A DNA stretch of 22,983 nucleotides from an uncultured Halieaceae bacterium (GCA_938074135.1 CALJFL010000089.1:1-22983); one strand, 5' to 3'; positions 8,006 through 15,168 are shown, numbered from the stretch's first letter. Program-made: numbers and translations. Notes: a model not told the origin generated them from the letters alone.

Positions 8006-8804
8006 GTCTAGTAACATTTTGGATGGCAGCATCACAGTGGTCACTGGAGCCGCCCGCAGTATTGGCCTGGCCTGTGCGCGGGTGATGGCTGAGCAGGGCG
8101 CGACGGTGGTGATGGCCGACATTGATGCCAGTGAAGGGCAGGCGCGTTGCGAGGCGTTGCAGGCAGCGGGGTTGGCGGTCAGCTTTCATCCGCTGGATGT
8201 GGCTTCCGAAGCAGATTGGAAAACGCTGCTGGACCATGTGCTGGCGACGCATGGCCGCTTGGATGTATTGGTCAACAACGCCGGTATCTGCCTGCCTTCG
8301 ACACTGGAGGATCTGTCCTTTGACGATTTCAAGCGTATGACATCGGTCAATGTCGATGGCACGTTTCTCGGTTGTCGGGCGGCTATTCTCGCGATGCGCA
8401 AGTGCGCGAGCAATGGTGAACCCGCTCATGGCAGCATCATTAATGTGGCCTCCATAGCGGGACAGACCGCAATAGCTGGCCTTGGCGGCTACTGCACCAG
8501 CAAGGCTGCAGTCACCAACATGACCAAGGCGCTGGCCATTGAATGCGCCGAGGCCCGCGAGTTCATCAGGGTCAATTCAGTACACCCCGGCACAGTTCGC
8601 AGCCACATGACCGAGACGCTGTATGGCACTGAGTATTTTGATAACCCCGATAATTTTGCCTCGGTACCGCTTAAGGATTACGCCTTGCCTGAGGATATCG
8701 CCGATGCAGTGGTGTATCTGGCGTCAGCCGACGCGCGCCTCGTGACCGGCAGTGAGCTGACTGTGGATGGTGGTTTCACCGCTGGTATTGGAGGTGAGTT
8801 CTGA
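7995..8804 (+). CDS. SDR-family oxidoreductase (4)
   Basis: This SDR has 269 residues if translation starts at the GTG at 7995. A strong GGAGG (7985-7989) lies 5 bases upstream of it, whereas the in-frame ATGs at 7962 and 7983 are deeper in the preceding gene and have no such site. It has TGAARSIG at 17-24 (Arg in the glycine loop), D42 (NAD(H)), NNAG at 94-97, N119, and the catalytic S153, Y166 and K170 (YCTSK). The C-terminus is LTVDGGFTAGIGGEF. It overlaps the previous gene by 11 bp. The chemistry should be NAD-dependent hydroxyl/carbonyl interconversion. It is clearly different from its neighbours, so the three tandem SDRs are old paralogues with separate jobs rather than recent copies. 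Confidence 0.88.
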   Translation: MQAESSNILDGSITVVTGAARSIGLACARVMAEQGATVVMADIDASEGQARCEALQAAGLAVSFHPLDVASEADWKTLLDHVLATHGRLDVLVNNAGICLPSTLEDLSFDDFKRMTSVNVDGTFLGCRAAILAMRKCASNGEPAHGSIINVASIAGQTAIAGLGGYCTSKAAVTNMTKALAIECAEAREFIRVNSVHPGTVRSHMTETLYGTEYFDNPDNFASVPLKDYALPEDIADAVVYLASADARLVTGSELTVDGGFTAGIGGEF

Positions 8805-8806
8805 TC

Positions 8807-9565
8807 ATGAGACTACAAAACAAACTGGCATTGATAACAGGTGGTACCTCCGGCATCGGCCGTGACGCCGCGTTGCGTTTCGCGAAGGAGGGGGCTCAGG
8901 TCATCTTCACCGGTCGCAACAAGGAGCGCGCGAACAGCACGCTACAGGAGATAGAAGCGCTCGATTGCCAAGCCTGCTTCTACGAACACGATGTGACGTC
9001 CGAGGCGTCCTGGCAGGACGTTACCCGTCAGGTTGCTGACACGTTTGGCAAGCTCGATGTGCTGGTCAATAATGCCGGAATCTTCCTCTATGGCCCGATC
9101 GAGGATACCTCGCTGGAAGAGTTTCAGGTGATGTGGCAGACCAACGTCGACAGCGTTTTCCTGGGTATGAAGTATTGTTTACCACTACTGCGTGCCAGCG
9201 AAGGCACAGCCTCAGTCGTTAATATCAGTTCCCTGTCTGGCATGGTGGGTCACCCCGATTGCGTCAGCTATTGCAGCAGCAAGTCGGCCGCCCTGATGCT
9301 GACACGTGTAATGGCCATGGAGGCCGCGCCCAAGGTCCGGGTCAATGCATTGGCCCCCGGACCGGTCTGGAATGAGTTACTTGAGCGGGCCCATGAGGGT
9401 CAGGACGCTGAAGAGATGAAGACTTACTACCGGGAGTCCCAGCCGCTGAAGCTGATGGGTGAGTCTGCGGATGTAACCGCTGGCCTTGTTTTTCTGGCGT
9501 CGCAGGAGTCGCGATATGTCAATGGCAGCCTGTTCCGCATAGATGCCGGCCGCGGCGCGGACTAG
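8807..9565 (+). CDS. SDR-family oxidoreductase (5)
   Basis: This is a 252-residue SDR with TGGTSGIG at 11-18, R37 in FTGRN (pointing to NADP(H)), NNAG at 88-91, N113, and the catalytic S142, Y155 and K159 (YCSSK). The C-terminus reads RIDAGRGAD, with DAG replacing the common DGG. Its ATG is two bases after the previous stop, with GGAGG at 8790-8794, 12 bases upstream. The cofactor preference differs from SDR(3) and SDR(4) in the same operon, so it may run in the reductive direction while they oxidise; this is inference from a single residue. It is followed by a 57-bp gap and the P450. Confidence 0.9.
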   Translation: MRLQNKLALITGGTSGIGRDAALRFAKEGAQVIFTGRNKERANSTLQEIEALDCQACFYEHDVTSEASWQDVTRQVADTFGKLDVLVNNAGIFLYGPIEDTSLEEFQVMWQTNVDSVFLGMKYCLPLLRASEGTASVVNISSLSGMVGHPDCVSYCSSKSAALMLTRVMAMEAAPKVRVNALAPGPVWNELLERAHEGQDAEEMKTYYRESQPLKLMGESADVTAGLVFLASQESRYVNGSLFRIDAGRGAD

Positions 9566-9622
9566 TCGCAGGAAAATGTTGCTGCATTACACCCGTGTTT
9601 GTGCAGGTAAAGGAGAATACAG

Positions 9623-10861
9623 ATGACATCAGCAATGCCGGCCATAGACCTGACCGATGAAGCGTTTCTCAGGGAGCCACATGCCGCCTATGCGGCAGGT
9701 CGCAAGCACGAGCCTGTCTACAAGGTGCCCGGCCAGGATTTGGTCATGGTGTTTGGCTATGATGAGGTGCTGCAGGCACTGATGAAGCCGAACCTGTTTT
9801 CCAGTCGCAATGAAGAGGCTCTGCTGGGGCCCTCGATTCACAATCCCCGGTGCCAGGAAATCTACGAGCGGGGCTGGCCGCAGGTAGAGACATTGCTGAC
9901 CAATGATCCGCCCTCGCACACCCGTTTCAAAAAATTGGTCAATCGAGCATTTACTCGCGAAAGGGTGGCTGGCTTGGCCGACCATATCACCGACATGGTC
10001 GATGGTCTTATCGATGGTTTCATCGATCGCGGCCACTGTGAGTTTGTCAGTGAGTTTGCCATTCCATTGCCCTGTATCGTTATTGCCCAACAGCTGGGTA
10101 TCGATGAGCAAGATGTGCCGATGGTGAAGGACTGGAGCGACGCCTTTATCGAGCTTATAGGGTCGGAGCTGAGCCCCGAGGAGCAGGAAGGGAGAGCGCT
10201 GAAAGTAGTGCAGTTCCAGCAGTATATGAAGGCTCGCATTGATGAGCGCCGCACCGAGCCGCGGGAGGATATGCTCACCGATCTGGTTAATGCCCGGGTT
10301 GATGATGAGCGCCCCCTGGATGAGGCTGAGTTACTGAGTGTTGCCCAGCAGATGTTGGTTGCGGCCAATACCACCACGTCTCACATGCTCTCGGGTGGCA
10401 TACTCACCCTGATCGATAACCCCGACCAGTTCGCCAAGGTGCGGGCCAACCCCGACCTGATCCCGAACATGGTGGAAGAGCTTTTGCGACTGCAGACACC
10501 GACTCAGGGTATGTGGCGGCGGGCGACGGAGGACACGGAACTGGGCGGGGTGCAGATCCCTGCCGGTACCATGTTGATTCTCATGTATACCTCGGCCAAT
10601 CGTGACGAGAAATATTTTACCAATCCTGATAGTTTTGACGTGGAGCGGGATTTCTCCACGGCACATGTTGCTTTCAGTCGAGGGATTCACACCTGTATTG
10701 GTATGATGCTCGCCAGGCAGGAACTTGTTTGTGCCTTTCGCCGAATATTCGCTCGCCTGGGTGATATTCGTTTAACGGAGGGTAAAGAGCGGCCCGAGTA
10801 CGTGCCCAGCCTGTTGTTTCGCGGGCTCGACACGCTCGGCATTTCTTTTAATAAAATATAA
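9623..10861 (+). CDS. Cytochrome P450
   Basis: This is a 412-residue, soluble bacterial-type P450 without a membrane anchor. It has the C-helix segment DPPSHTRFKKLVNRAFT (95-111), the I-helix LVAANTTTSHML (245-256), ExxR at E286-R289 (EELLR), and the heme loop FSRGIHTCIG (351-360) with C358 as the iron ligand. In the I-helix the usual acid before the conserved Thr is Thr250, and in the heme loop the first Gly is Ser; both are non-standard. AGGAG lies 7 bases before the ATG. P450s of this class insert one oxygen atom into an unactivated C-H bond using a ferredoxin and a ferredoxin reductase, and neither is encoded in the window. It lies between the SDR genes and the ThuA gene in the same operon, so its alcohol product could feed the SDRs. 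Confidence 0.97.
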   Translation: MTSAMPAIDLTDEAFLREPHAAYAAGRKHEPVYKVPGQDLVMVFGYDEVLQALMKPNLFSSRNEEALLGPSIHNPRCQEIYERGWPQVETLLTNDPPSHTRFKKLVNRAFTRERVAGLADHITDMVDGLIDGFIDRGHCEFVSEFAIPLPCIVIAQQLGIDEQDVPMVKDWSDAFIELIGSELSPEEQEGRALKVVQFQQYMKARIDERRTEPREDMLTDLVNARVDDERPLDEAELLSVAQQMLVAANTTTSHMLSGGILTLIDNPDQFAKVRANPDLIPNMVEELLRLQTPTQGMWRRATEDTELGGVQIPAGTMLILMYTSANRDEKYFTNPDSFDVERDFSTAHVAFSRGIHTCIGMMLARQELVCAFRRIFARLGDIRLTEGKERPEYVPSLLFRGLDTLGISFNKI

Positions 10862-10876
10862 AAGGCAGCGATAAGA

Positions 10877-11626
10877 ATGGCAGGAAAGAGAAGAGACGTT
10901 TATCTGGTTTGTGGCGGCGATTATCACGATTTCGATTTTGCACGTCTGGAACTACTCAAGTTGCTGGCAGAGCACGACCATGTCAGGGTCAAGGTCGGTA
11001 ATGATTACTCGGATATCGCCGGTATGTGCGAAGCTGACCTGCTGATTAGCTATACCTGCAATGTTGTTCCCGACAAGGCCGGGCAGGCCGCGTTAAAAAA
11101 GTATGTCGAGGACGGAGGCAAATGGTATGCGCTGCATGCAACCAATTCGGTGCTGGAGTGGGTGAGTCAGGACCCGCCTCTGCTGCGGGCGCCGCGCGAT
11201 GACAAGGACTTTATGGAAGTGCTTGGTAGCCAGTTTCTGGCCCATCCCCCGGTGGACTCCTATCGAGTGGAGGTGACTGATCCGGATCATCCGCTGGTGG
11301 CGGGCATAGAGCCCTTTGATACTGTCGATGAACTCTACCTTTCCGAGTACCATGGCGAGTCTCATGCCTTGCTACATACGCATTTCAACGGCAAGGTAGA
11401 CGCGTTTCAGGACGGGGACTGGGAGACAGACGACCCGCACCTGGTCTGTTATCTGAAGCAGTATGGCACTGGTGAGGTACTGTATTTGACCCTGGGACAT
11501 TGTCGCTCGACCTACGATATGCAGCCGCTGGTTGAGGAGTATCCTGCGATAGAACGTTGCAGTTGGGAGCTGCCGGTCTACTACGAATTATTGCGCCGCG
11601 GTATCCGCTGGGGCATTGGGGCCTGA
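10877..11626 (+). CDS. ThuA-domain protein
   Basis: This 249-residue protein has the class-I glutamine-amidotransferase-like fold of the ThuA (trehalose utilisation) family. It shows an N-terminal Rossmann start (DVYLVCGGDYHDFDFARLELL), then DLLISYTCN, YVEDGGKWYALHATN, the conserved VTDPDHPLVAGI, LYLSEYHG, and the late GEVLYLTLGHCRSTYDM. ThuA-like proteins occur with sugar and aromatic/terpenoid catabolic genes; their reaction is generally not established. It follows the P450 by 15 bp and ends the rightward operon. An AAAGG lies about 12 bases before the ATG. No signal peptide is present, so it is cytoplasmic. Its place beside a P450 instead of sugar genes is unusual. Confidence 0.85.
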   Translation: MAGKRRDVYLVCGGDYHDFDFARLELLKLLAEHDHVRVKVGNDYSDIAGMCEADLLISYTCNVVPDKAGQAALKKYVEDGGKWYALHATNSVLEWVSQDPPLLRAPRDDKDFMEVLGSQFLAHPPVDSYRVEVTDPDHPLVAGIEPFDTVDELYLSEYHGESHALLHTHFNGKVDAFQDGDWETDDPHLVCYLKQYGTGEVLYLTLGHCRSTYDMQPLVEEYPAIERCSWELPVYYELLRRGIRWGIGA

Positions 11627-11647
11627 TCACGCCGGTAGCGGCGTGAT
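11626..11647. terminator. Hairpin between convergent genes, possible terminator
   Basis: A perfect 8-bp stem (ATCACGCC / GGCGTGAT) with the loop GGTAGC starts at the very end of the ThuA stop codon and lies 12 bp before the stop of the leftward dehydrogenase. No T tract follows on either strand, so termination may be weak or need Rho. Confidence 0.45.
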
Positions 11648-11659
11648 TGTGGCATTAAA

Positions 11660-12685
11660 TCAGTCGGGTGCGAGCATGATTTTGCAGTGATCATTGGGGT
11701 GGCGTAGGCCCTCGAACGCTTCAGCAAAATCATCGTAACCGACAGTGCCTGTGCACATGGCGCTGACGTCGACCCGGTCCGTGGCCATCAGTCCAGCGAT
11801 CAGCTCAAAATCTTCTTTGTGGTAGGACAGGACGAAACGGACCACCAGTTCCTTGGCCATGGCCGCGGCGGGGACAAAGAAGTCTTGACGTGTGCAAAAT
11901 CCGACAATAACCAGCTCTGAGCCATAGGCGGCAATATCGATCGTCTGTGCAATCATTCCTGGAATGCCCACACACTCGAAGACGACATCCGGCGTCGTAC
12001 CCGTGATACGGGTGAACTCTGCGCCGACATCTTCGACTGCGGTGGGGTCGATGGTGGCGGTAGCGCCGTAATTCAACGAGGTTTTGCTGCGCAGGGCTTC
12101 TGGCTCGCTGACCACGATATTGAAGCCGCCCATAAACCGTGCCCAGTACGTTACGGCCAGGCCGACCGGTCCTGCGCCGACAATCAGAATGTTCTTGCCA
12201 TGTAATGATGACGCCATTTTCGCGGCATGCAGGCCGACAGCCATTGGCTCGATGAGCGCGCCCTCGACCCAGCCAAGGCTGTCCGGCAGGATAATCGAGT
12301 TGTGTGTATCCAGGCAGACGTAGTCGGCGAAACCGCCAGGTAATTGCATACCGACGACAGCAAGTTCTGCGCACTGCCAGGGGCGACCAGCGCGGCAGGG
12401 ATTACAGTCGCCACAGCTGTGGAATGGCAAGCCAGTTACTTTTTGACCCGTCTTCCAGGAACCTGCGGCAGCGCTACCGGCAGAAACCACCTCGCCGACG
12501 AATTCGTGTCCCAGGACAGTCCCGGCTGGCAGGGCACCTTCATGATCCTCAGTACCGTGCAGGTCGGTGCCACATATGCCGCAGCGCTTGACCTCAATAA
12601 CCACCTGGTTTTTGCCTGGTGTGGGGTCTTCAACAGTCTCGATGCTCATCGATTTACCTGGGCCCTGGAATACTGCTGCTTTCAT
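11660..12685 (-). CDS. Zinc-dependent alcohol dehydrogenase (MDR, threonine/sorbitol dehydrogenase-like)
   Basis: This protein has 341 residues from the ATG at 12685; the longer frame to 12763 runs through the promoter region. The catalytic-zinc region is GICGTDLH (C38) with H60-E61 in GHEFVGEV. All four structural-zinc cysteines are present (C91, C94, C97, C105). The nucleotide-binding loop is GAGPVG, followed by the acid-containing VVSEPEAL, which suggests NAD(H). Members oxidise secondary alcohols or diols. It is transcribed leftward from a 136-bp divergent promoter shared with the Rieske oxygenase. In aromatic or terpenoid pathways a Rieske enzyme is often followed by a diol dehydrogenase, but that is usually an SDR, so pairing with a zinc enzyme here is only suggestive. 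Confidence 0.92.
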   Translation of the reverse strand: MKAAVFQGPGKSMSIETVEDPTPGKNQVVIEVKRCGICGTDLHGTEDHEGALPAGTVLGHEFVGEVVSAGSAAAGSWKTGQKVTGLPFHSCGDCNPCRAGRPWQCAELAVVGMQLPGGFADYVCLDTHNSIILPDSLGWVEGALIEPMAVGLHAAKMASSLHGKNILIVGAGPVGLAVTYWARFMGGFNIVVSEPEALRSKTSLNYGATATIDPTAVEDVGAEFTRITGTTPDVVFECVGIPGMIAQTIDIAAYGSELVIVGFCTRQDFFVPAAAMAKELVVRFVLSYHKEDFELIAGLMATDRVDVSAMCTGTVGYDDFAEAFEGLRHPNDHCKIMLAPD

Positions 12686-12736
12686 GTTATTACTCTCTAT
12701 GTCTATGTCGCAGGCTGGAAATACTAGCATAGTTAA

Positions 12737-12754
12737 AAACCGAATAGCCGGTTT
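12737..12754 (+). promoter_or_regulatory. Putative TetR-family operator, site B, in the ADH/Rieske divergent promoter
   Basis: AAACCGAATAGCCGGTTT is the most symmetrical of the four related sites. Counting one more base on each side, arms AAAACCG and CGGTTTT (12736-12755) pair perfectly around a 6-base spacer. It sits in the middle of the divergent gap, just upstream of a possible -35 for the Rieske gene. Confidence 0.55.
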
Positions 12755-12756
12755 TA

Positions 12757-12785
12757 TTTGCACGGGTTATGTGACCTGTCATAAT
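12757..12785 (+). promoter_or_regulatory. Possible sigma70-type promoter for the Rieske gene
   Basis: TTTGCA (12757-12762, 4 of 6 matches to the -35 consensus), a 17-base spacer and CATAAT (12780-12785, 5 of 6) give a plausible promoter. It starts two bases after operator site B, which would place a bound repressor against RNA polymerase. Transcription would begin about 30 bases before the ATG. Confidence 0.4.
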
Positions 12786-12821
12786 GCGGCGTCGATGCGA
12801 GTCAGTTCACGGAGAAGCCCC

Positions 12822-14213
12822 ATGTCAAAGACCAGTACTGCTACCCAGCTCCCGGGTGAAGCCCGTTGCCATGGCCGATCATACAGCGACATGCTGGCCG
12901 AGGAGACCCGGGAGATCCCGGACATTATCGCGACTGATCGCTACCGGTACCTCGGTGATGATGACCTTTCTGTTGAGCGCTATATTGGCGAGGATTTTTT
13001 CCGCCGTGAAGCCGAGAAAATGTGGCCGCGCGTCTGGCAGATGGTATGTCGCCTTGAAGAAATACCGAACGCAGGTGACTACATCGTTTACGAATTGCTG
13101 GACTGGTCAGTGTTGGTGGTTCGAAGCGATGCCGATACGGTAAAGACGTACTACAATTCCTGCCTCCATCGCGGTCGGCAGCTGGCCACGGAAAATGGCA
13201 GCGGCCGCGCCTTTACCTGCCCCTACCATGGCTTTTCATGGAATCTCGATGGGTCCTTGCGCCATATCCCCTGTGAATGGGATTTCCCACACCTGGAAAA
13301 ACGCGACATGAACCTGCCGCAGGTCAAAACCGACACTTGGGGTGGTTTCGTGTTCATCAATTTTGATGATGACTGCATTTCGTTGGCGGAGTACCTCAAG
13401 CCCTATCCCGAGGCCTTCGAGCGCTGGGCCCTGGAAGACTGTACGAAAGTTGTACACGTGTCCAAGGTTGTGCCCGCTAACTGGAAAGTCGTGGCAGAGG
13501 CATTCATGGAATCTCTGCACGCTCGCCAGACACACCCGCAGATACTGCCGTTCTCCGCAGACACCAATGCCCGTTACGATATTCTCGGTGATCATACCAA
13601 TCTAAGTATTACGCCTATGGGTGAGCCCAGTCCGCACCTTTACCAGACGGGGCGCAAGCCTGAAGACCAGGAAGTGCTTGATTCCCTGCTCACCGGTTCC
13701 GGTCGGGTGACGGGTGACGACCGGCTGATGGTGCCTGAGGGCCAGACTGTGAGGGCCTTTATGGCCGAGATGAGTCGCCAGAGTTTTGCAGCGGAAGATG
13801 GTCGCGACTACTCGCATGCCACCGATGCCGAGATGCTCGATGCGATGACCTTCAACGTGTTCCCCAATTTTTCACCCTGGGGCGGCTATCCACCCAATGT
13901 GATCTATCGCTGGCGACCCAATGGCTGGGACGTTGATTCGACGATCATGGAAGTTATGTTGCTCAAGCGTAATCCGCTCGAAGGCGAACCCTTACCCTGT
14001 GCGGAGGTGCATTACCTCGGTGAGGATGAGCCCTGGGGCAGTGCCGAGGAACTGGATGCCCTGGGCCCGATTTTCGACCAGGACATGGCTAACCTGCCGT
14101 TTGTGCAAAAAGGTATGAAGACTTCTCGCTCGGGAGTTGTTTCACTGGCTAACTACCAGGAAGTCAGGATCCGTCATTTTCACCAGGTGATGGATCGCTA
14201 CCTGGAAGGATGA
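12822..14213 (+). CDS. Rieske [2Fe-2S] ring-hydroxylating oxygenase, alpha subunit
   Basis: This protein has 463 residues from the ATG at 12822, which is preceded 7 bases upstream by GGAG; the frame stays open to 12567 but those codons lie over the divergent promoter and the start of the neighbouring gene. The Rieske domain binds its cluster through C114-x-H116 and C133-x2-H136 (SCLHRG and CPYHGFSW). The catalytic domain has NWKVVAEAFMESLHARQTH with H233 and H238 as iron ligands and probably D421 (FDQDM) as the third. E230 occupies the bridging position often held by Asp. Members add oxygen to aromatic, alicyclic or quaternary-amine substrates and need a reductase, which is not in the window; no beta-subunit gene adjoins it. 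The TetR gene is convergent, 20 bp away. Confidence 0.95.
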   Translation: MSKTSTATQLPGEARCHGRSYSDMLAEETREIPDIIATDRYRYLGDDDLSVERYIGEDFFRREAEKMWPRVWQMVCRLEEIPNAGDYIVYELLDWSVLVVRSDADTVKTYYNSCLHRGRQLATENGSGRAFTCPYHGFSWNLDGSLRHIPCEWDFPHLEKRDMNLPQVKTDTWGGFVFINFDDDCISLAEYLKPYPEAFERWALEDCTKVVHVSKVVPANWKVVAEAFMESLHARQTHPQILPFSADTNARYDILGDHTNLSITPMGEPSPHLYQTGRKPEDQEVLDSLLTGSGRVTGDDRLMVPEGQTVRAFMAEMSRQSFAAEDGRDYSHATDAEMLDAMTFNVFPNFSPWGGYPPNVIYRWRPNGWDVDSTIMEVMLLKRNPLEGEPLPCAEVHYLGEDEPWGSAEELDALGPIFDQDMANLPFVQKGMKTSRSGVVSLANYQEVRIRHFHQVMDRYLEG

Positions 14214-14233
14214 TCGTAACTGCGCCGGGAGAT

Positions 14234-14905
14234 TCAGCTCGGCGTGTTGTGGCGCAGGATGAATTCACTGACGGCGCGGTCGTGCTCACCGCTGTCGGCT
14301 TCCTCGAAAATCTCTCGGACCCGGCTCTTGATGTACTGCACCAGGTTGTCCTGGCGTCGCTTGGCATCTCTTGAGAGCTTGTTCAGGGCCATGCCCTCGA
14401 AGGCAAACTGGCAAACATCCATGGCGAGGTCGAACAGAGGCCCGGTGTCCTGCCATTCGGGAAAGGTGCTGTGAATCGTTTCCCGCCAGCGATCCTCGAA
14501 CTTGCGAGTGCCAAGGCGCATCACGGTTTTGAGTTCGGTATCGGTACGGGATGCCACCAGTAATTCGTGGTAGGCGGTGAAATACTTGGTATGCAGGTGC
14601 TTCCAATAGATATCCAGCCCCCGGTCCAGTCGTTCGTCGGCGTTTTTCAGGTTGCGGTCGACATCGCGAACAAAGGCATCGATTCTGACCTCGATGATAT
14701 GGTCAACGACAGCGCTGAGCAGGCTTTGCTTGGAGGGGAAATGGTGAATCATTGCCCCGCGAGACACTTTGGCCCTGTCGGCGATCTTCTTGGTCGACGT
14801 ATTGGCGTAGCCATAGTCGTAGATGCAGTCGACGGTCGCCCGGAGCGTGAGGTTCCGGGTCTTTTTACTTTTTTCTTCCTGCTTGCTTTTTGTTTTTGTT
14901 GTCAT
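14234..14905 (-). CDS. TetR/AcrR-family transcriptional regulator
   Basis: This 223-residue protein has a Lys-rich N-terminal tail (1-17) followed by a TetR helix-turn-helix at about 18-64. The recognition region reads TSTKKIADRAKVSRGAMIHHFPSKQSLL, close to the family consensus. The rest is an all-helical ligand-binding/dimerisation domain with no recognisable specificity. The start has only a weak GGAC site. Members usually repress nearby catabolic or efflux genes until a small molecule binds. A candidate operator (14935-14952) lies 30 bp upstream of its start codon, and related sites occur in three other promoters of the window, so it is the best candidate for the local pathway regulator. 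It runs convergent to the Rieske gene. Confidence 0.95.
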   Translation of the reverse strand: MTTKTKSKQEEKSKKTRNLTLRATVDCIYDYGYANTSTKKIADRAKVSRGAMIHHFPSKQSLLSAVVDHIIEVRIDAFVRDVDRNLKNADERLDRGLDIYWKHLHTKYFTAYHELLVASRTDTELKTVMRLGTRKFEDRWRETIHSTFPEWQDTGPLFDLAMDVCQFAFEGMALNKLSRDAKRRQDNLVQYIKSRVREIFEEADSGEHDRAVSEFILRHNTPS

Positions 14906-14934
14906 TGTGTCCAGGCCATGGCGCGAGAATAAAA

Positions 14935-14952
14935 AAACAGGTCGGTCAGTCT
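14935..14952 (-). promoter_or_regulatory. Putative TetR-family operator, site C, upstream of tetR (autoregulation)
   Basis: On the minus strand the site is AGACTGACCGACCTGTTT. It also contains an ACAG-N10-CTGT dyad at 14937-14954. On the plus strand it shares 13 identical bases (AAAAAACAGGTCG) with site A at 6083-6095. Its place 30 bp before the tetR start codon is where autorepressor sites are commonly found. Confidence 0.55.
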
Positions 14953-14956
14953 GTAT

Positions 14957-14986
14957 TGCTCGAGCAGCTATGCTAACCCGTTAGCA
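14957..14986. repeat. Two adjacent perfect palindromes upstream of tetR
   Basis: TGCTCGAGCA (14957-14966) is a perfect 10-bp palindrome. TGCTAACCCGTTAGCA (14971-14986) has 7-bp arms around CC. Both lie just beyond operator site C. They could be binding sites for another regulator, or the second could fold in the 3' end of the leftward DUF3604 transcript; no T tract follows it. Confidence 0.45.
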
Positions 14987-15030
14987 CGAAAAACGACAGT
15001 TTGATCCTCGGCGACGTGTGTTCGTATAAA

Positions 15031-15165
15031 TTGCCCGGCCTGGAATGGCCCGGCCTGGAATGGCCCGGCCTGAAATGGCTCGGTCTGAAATGGCCCGGCC
15101 CGGAATGGCTCGGCCTGAAATGGTTCGGCCTGAAATAGCTCGGCTTGAAATGGTTCGGCCGAGCC
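15031..15165. repeat. 15-bp tandem repeat array, eight full units and one partial
   Basis: The units start at 15031, 15046, 15061, 15076, 15091, 15106, 15121 and 15136, with a partial ninth at 15151. The plus-strand consensus is TGGCYCGGCCTGRAA, with one to three differences between units. The array fills most of the 263-bp gap between the tetR start and the DUF3604 stop (15169-15171). It lies in the 3' untranslated part of the DUF3604 transcript, ending 4 bases from its stop codon. Because the unit is 15 bases and has no stop on the minus strand, all three minus frames are open through it, with five-residue periods. I found no sign that it is translated. Confidence 0.93.
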
Positions 15166-15168
15166 TGG

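Noticed and set aside
12567..12821. N-terminal extension of the Rieske protein
   Set aside because: The open frame runs across the divergent promoter and the start of the ADH gene; the ATG at 12822 has a good ribosome site and the family N-terminus fits there.
15031..15165. CRISPR array
   Set aside because: Units are directly adjacent with no unique spacers, only 15 bp long, and no cas genes are nearby.
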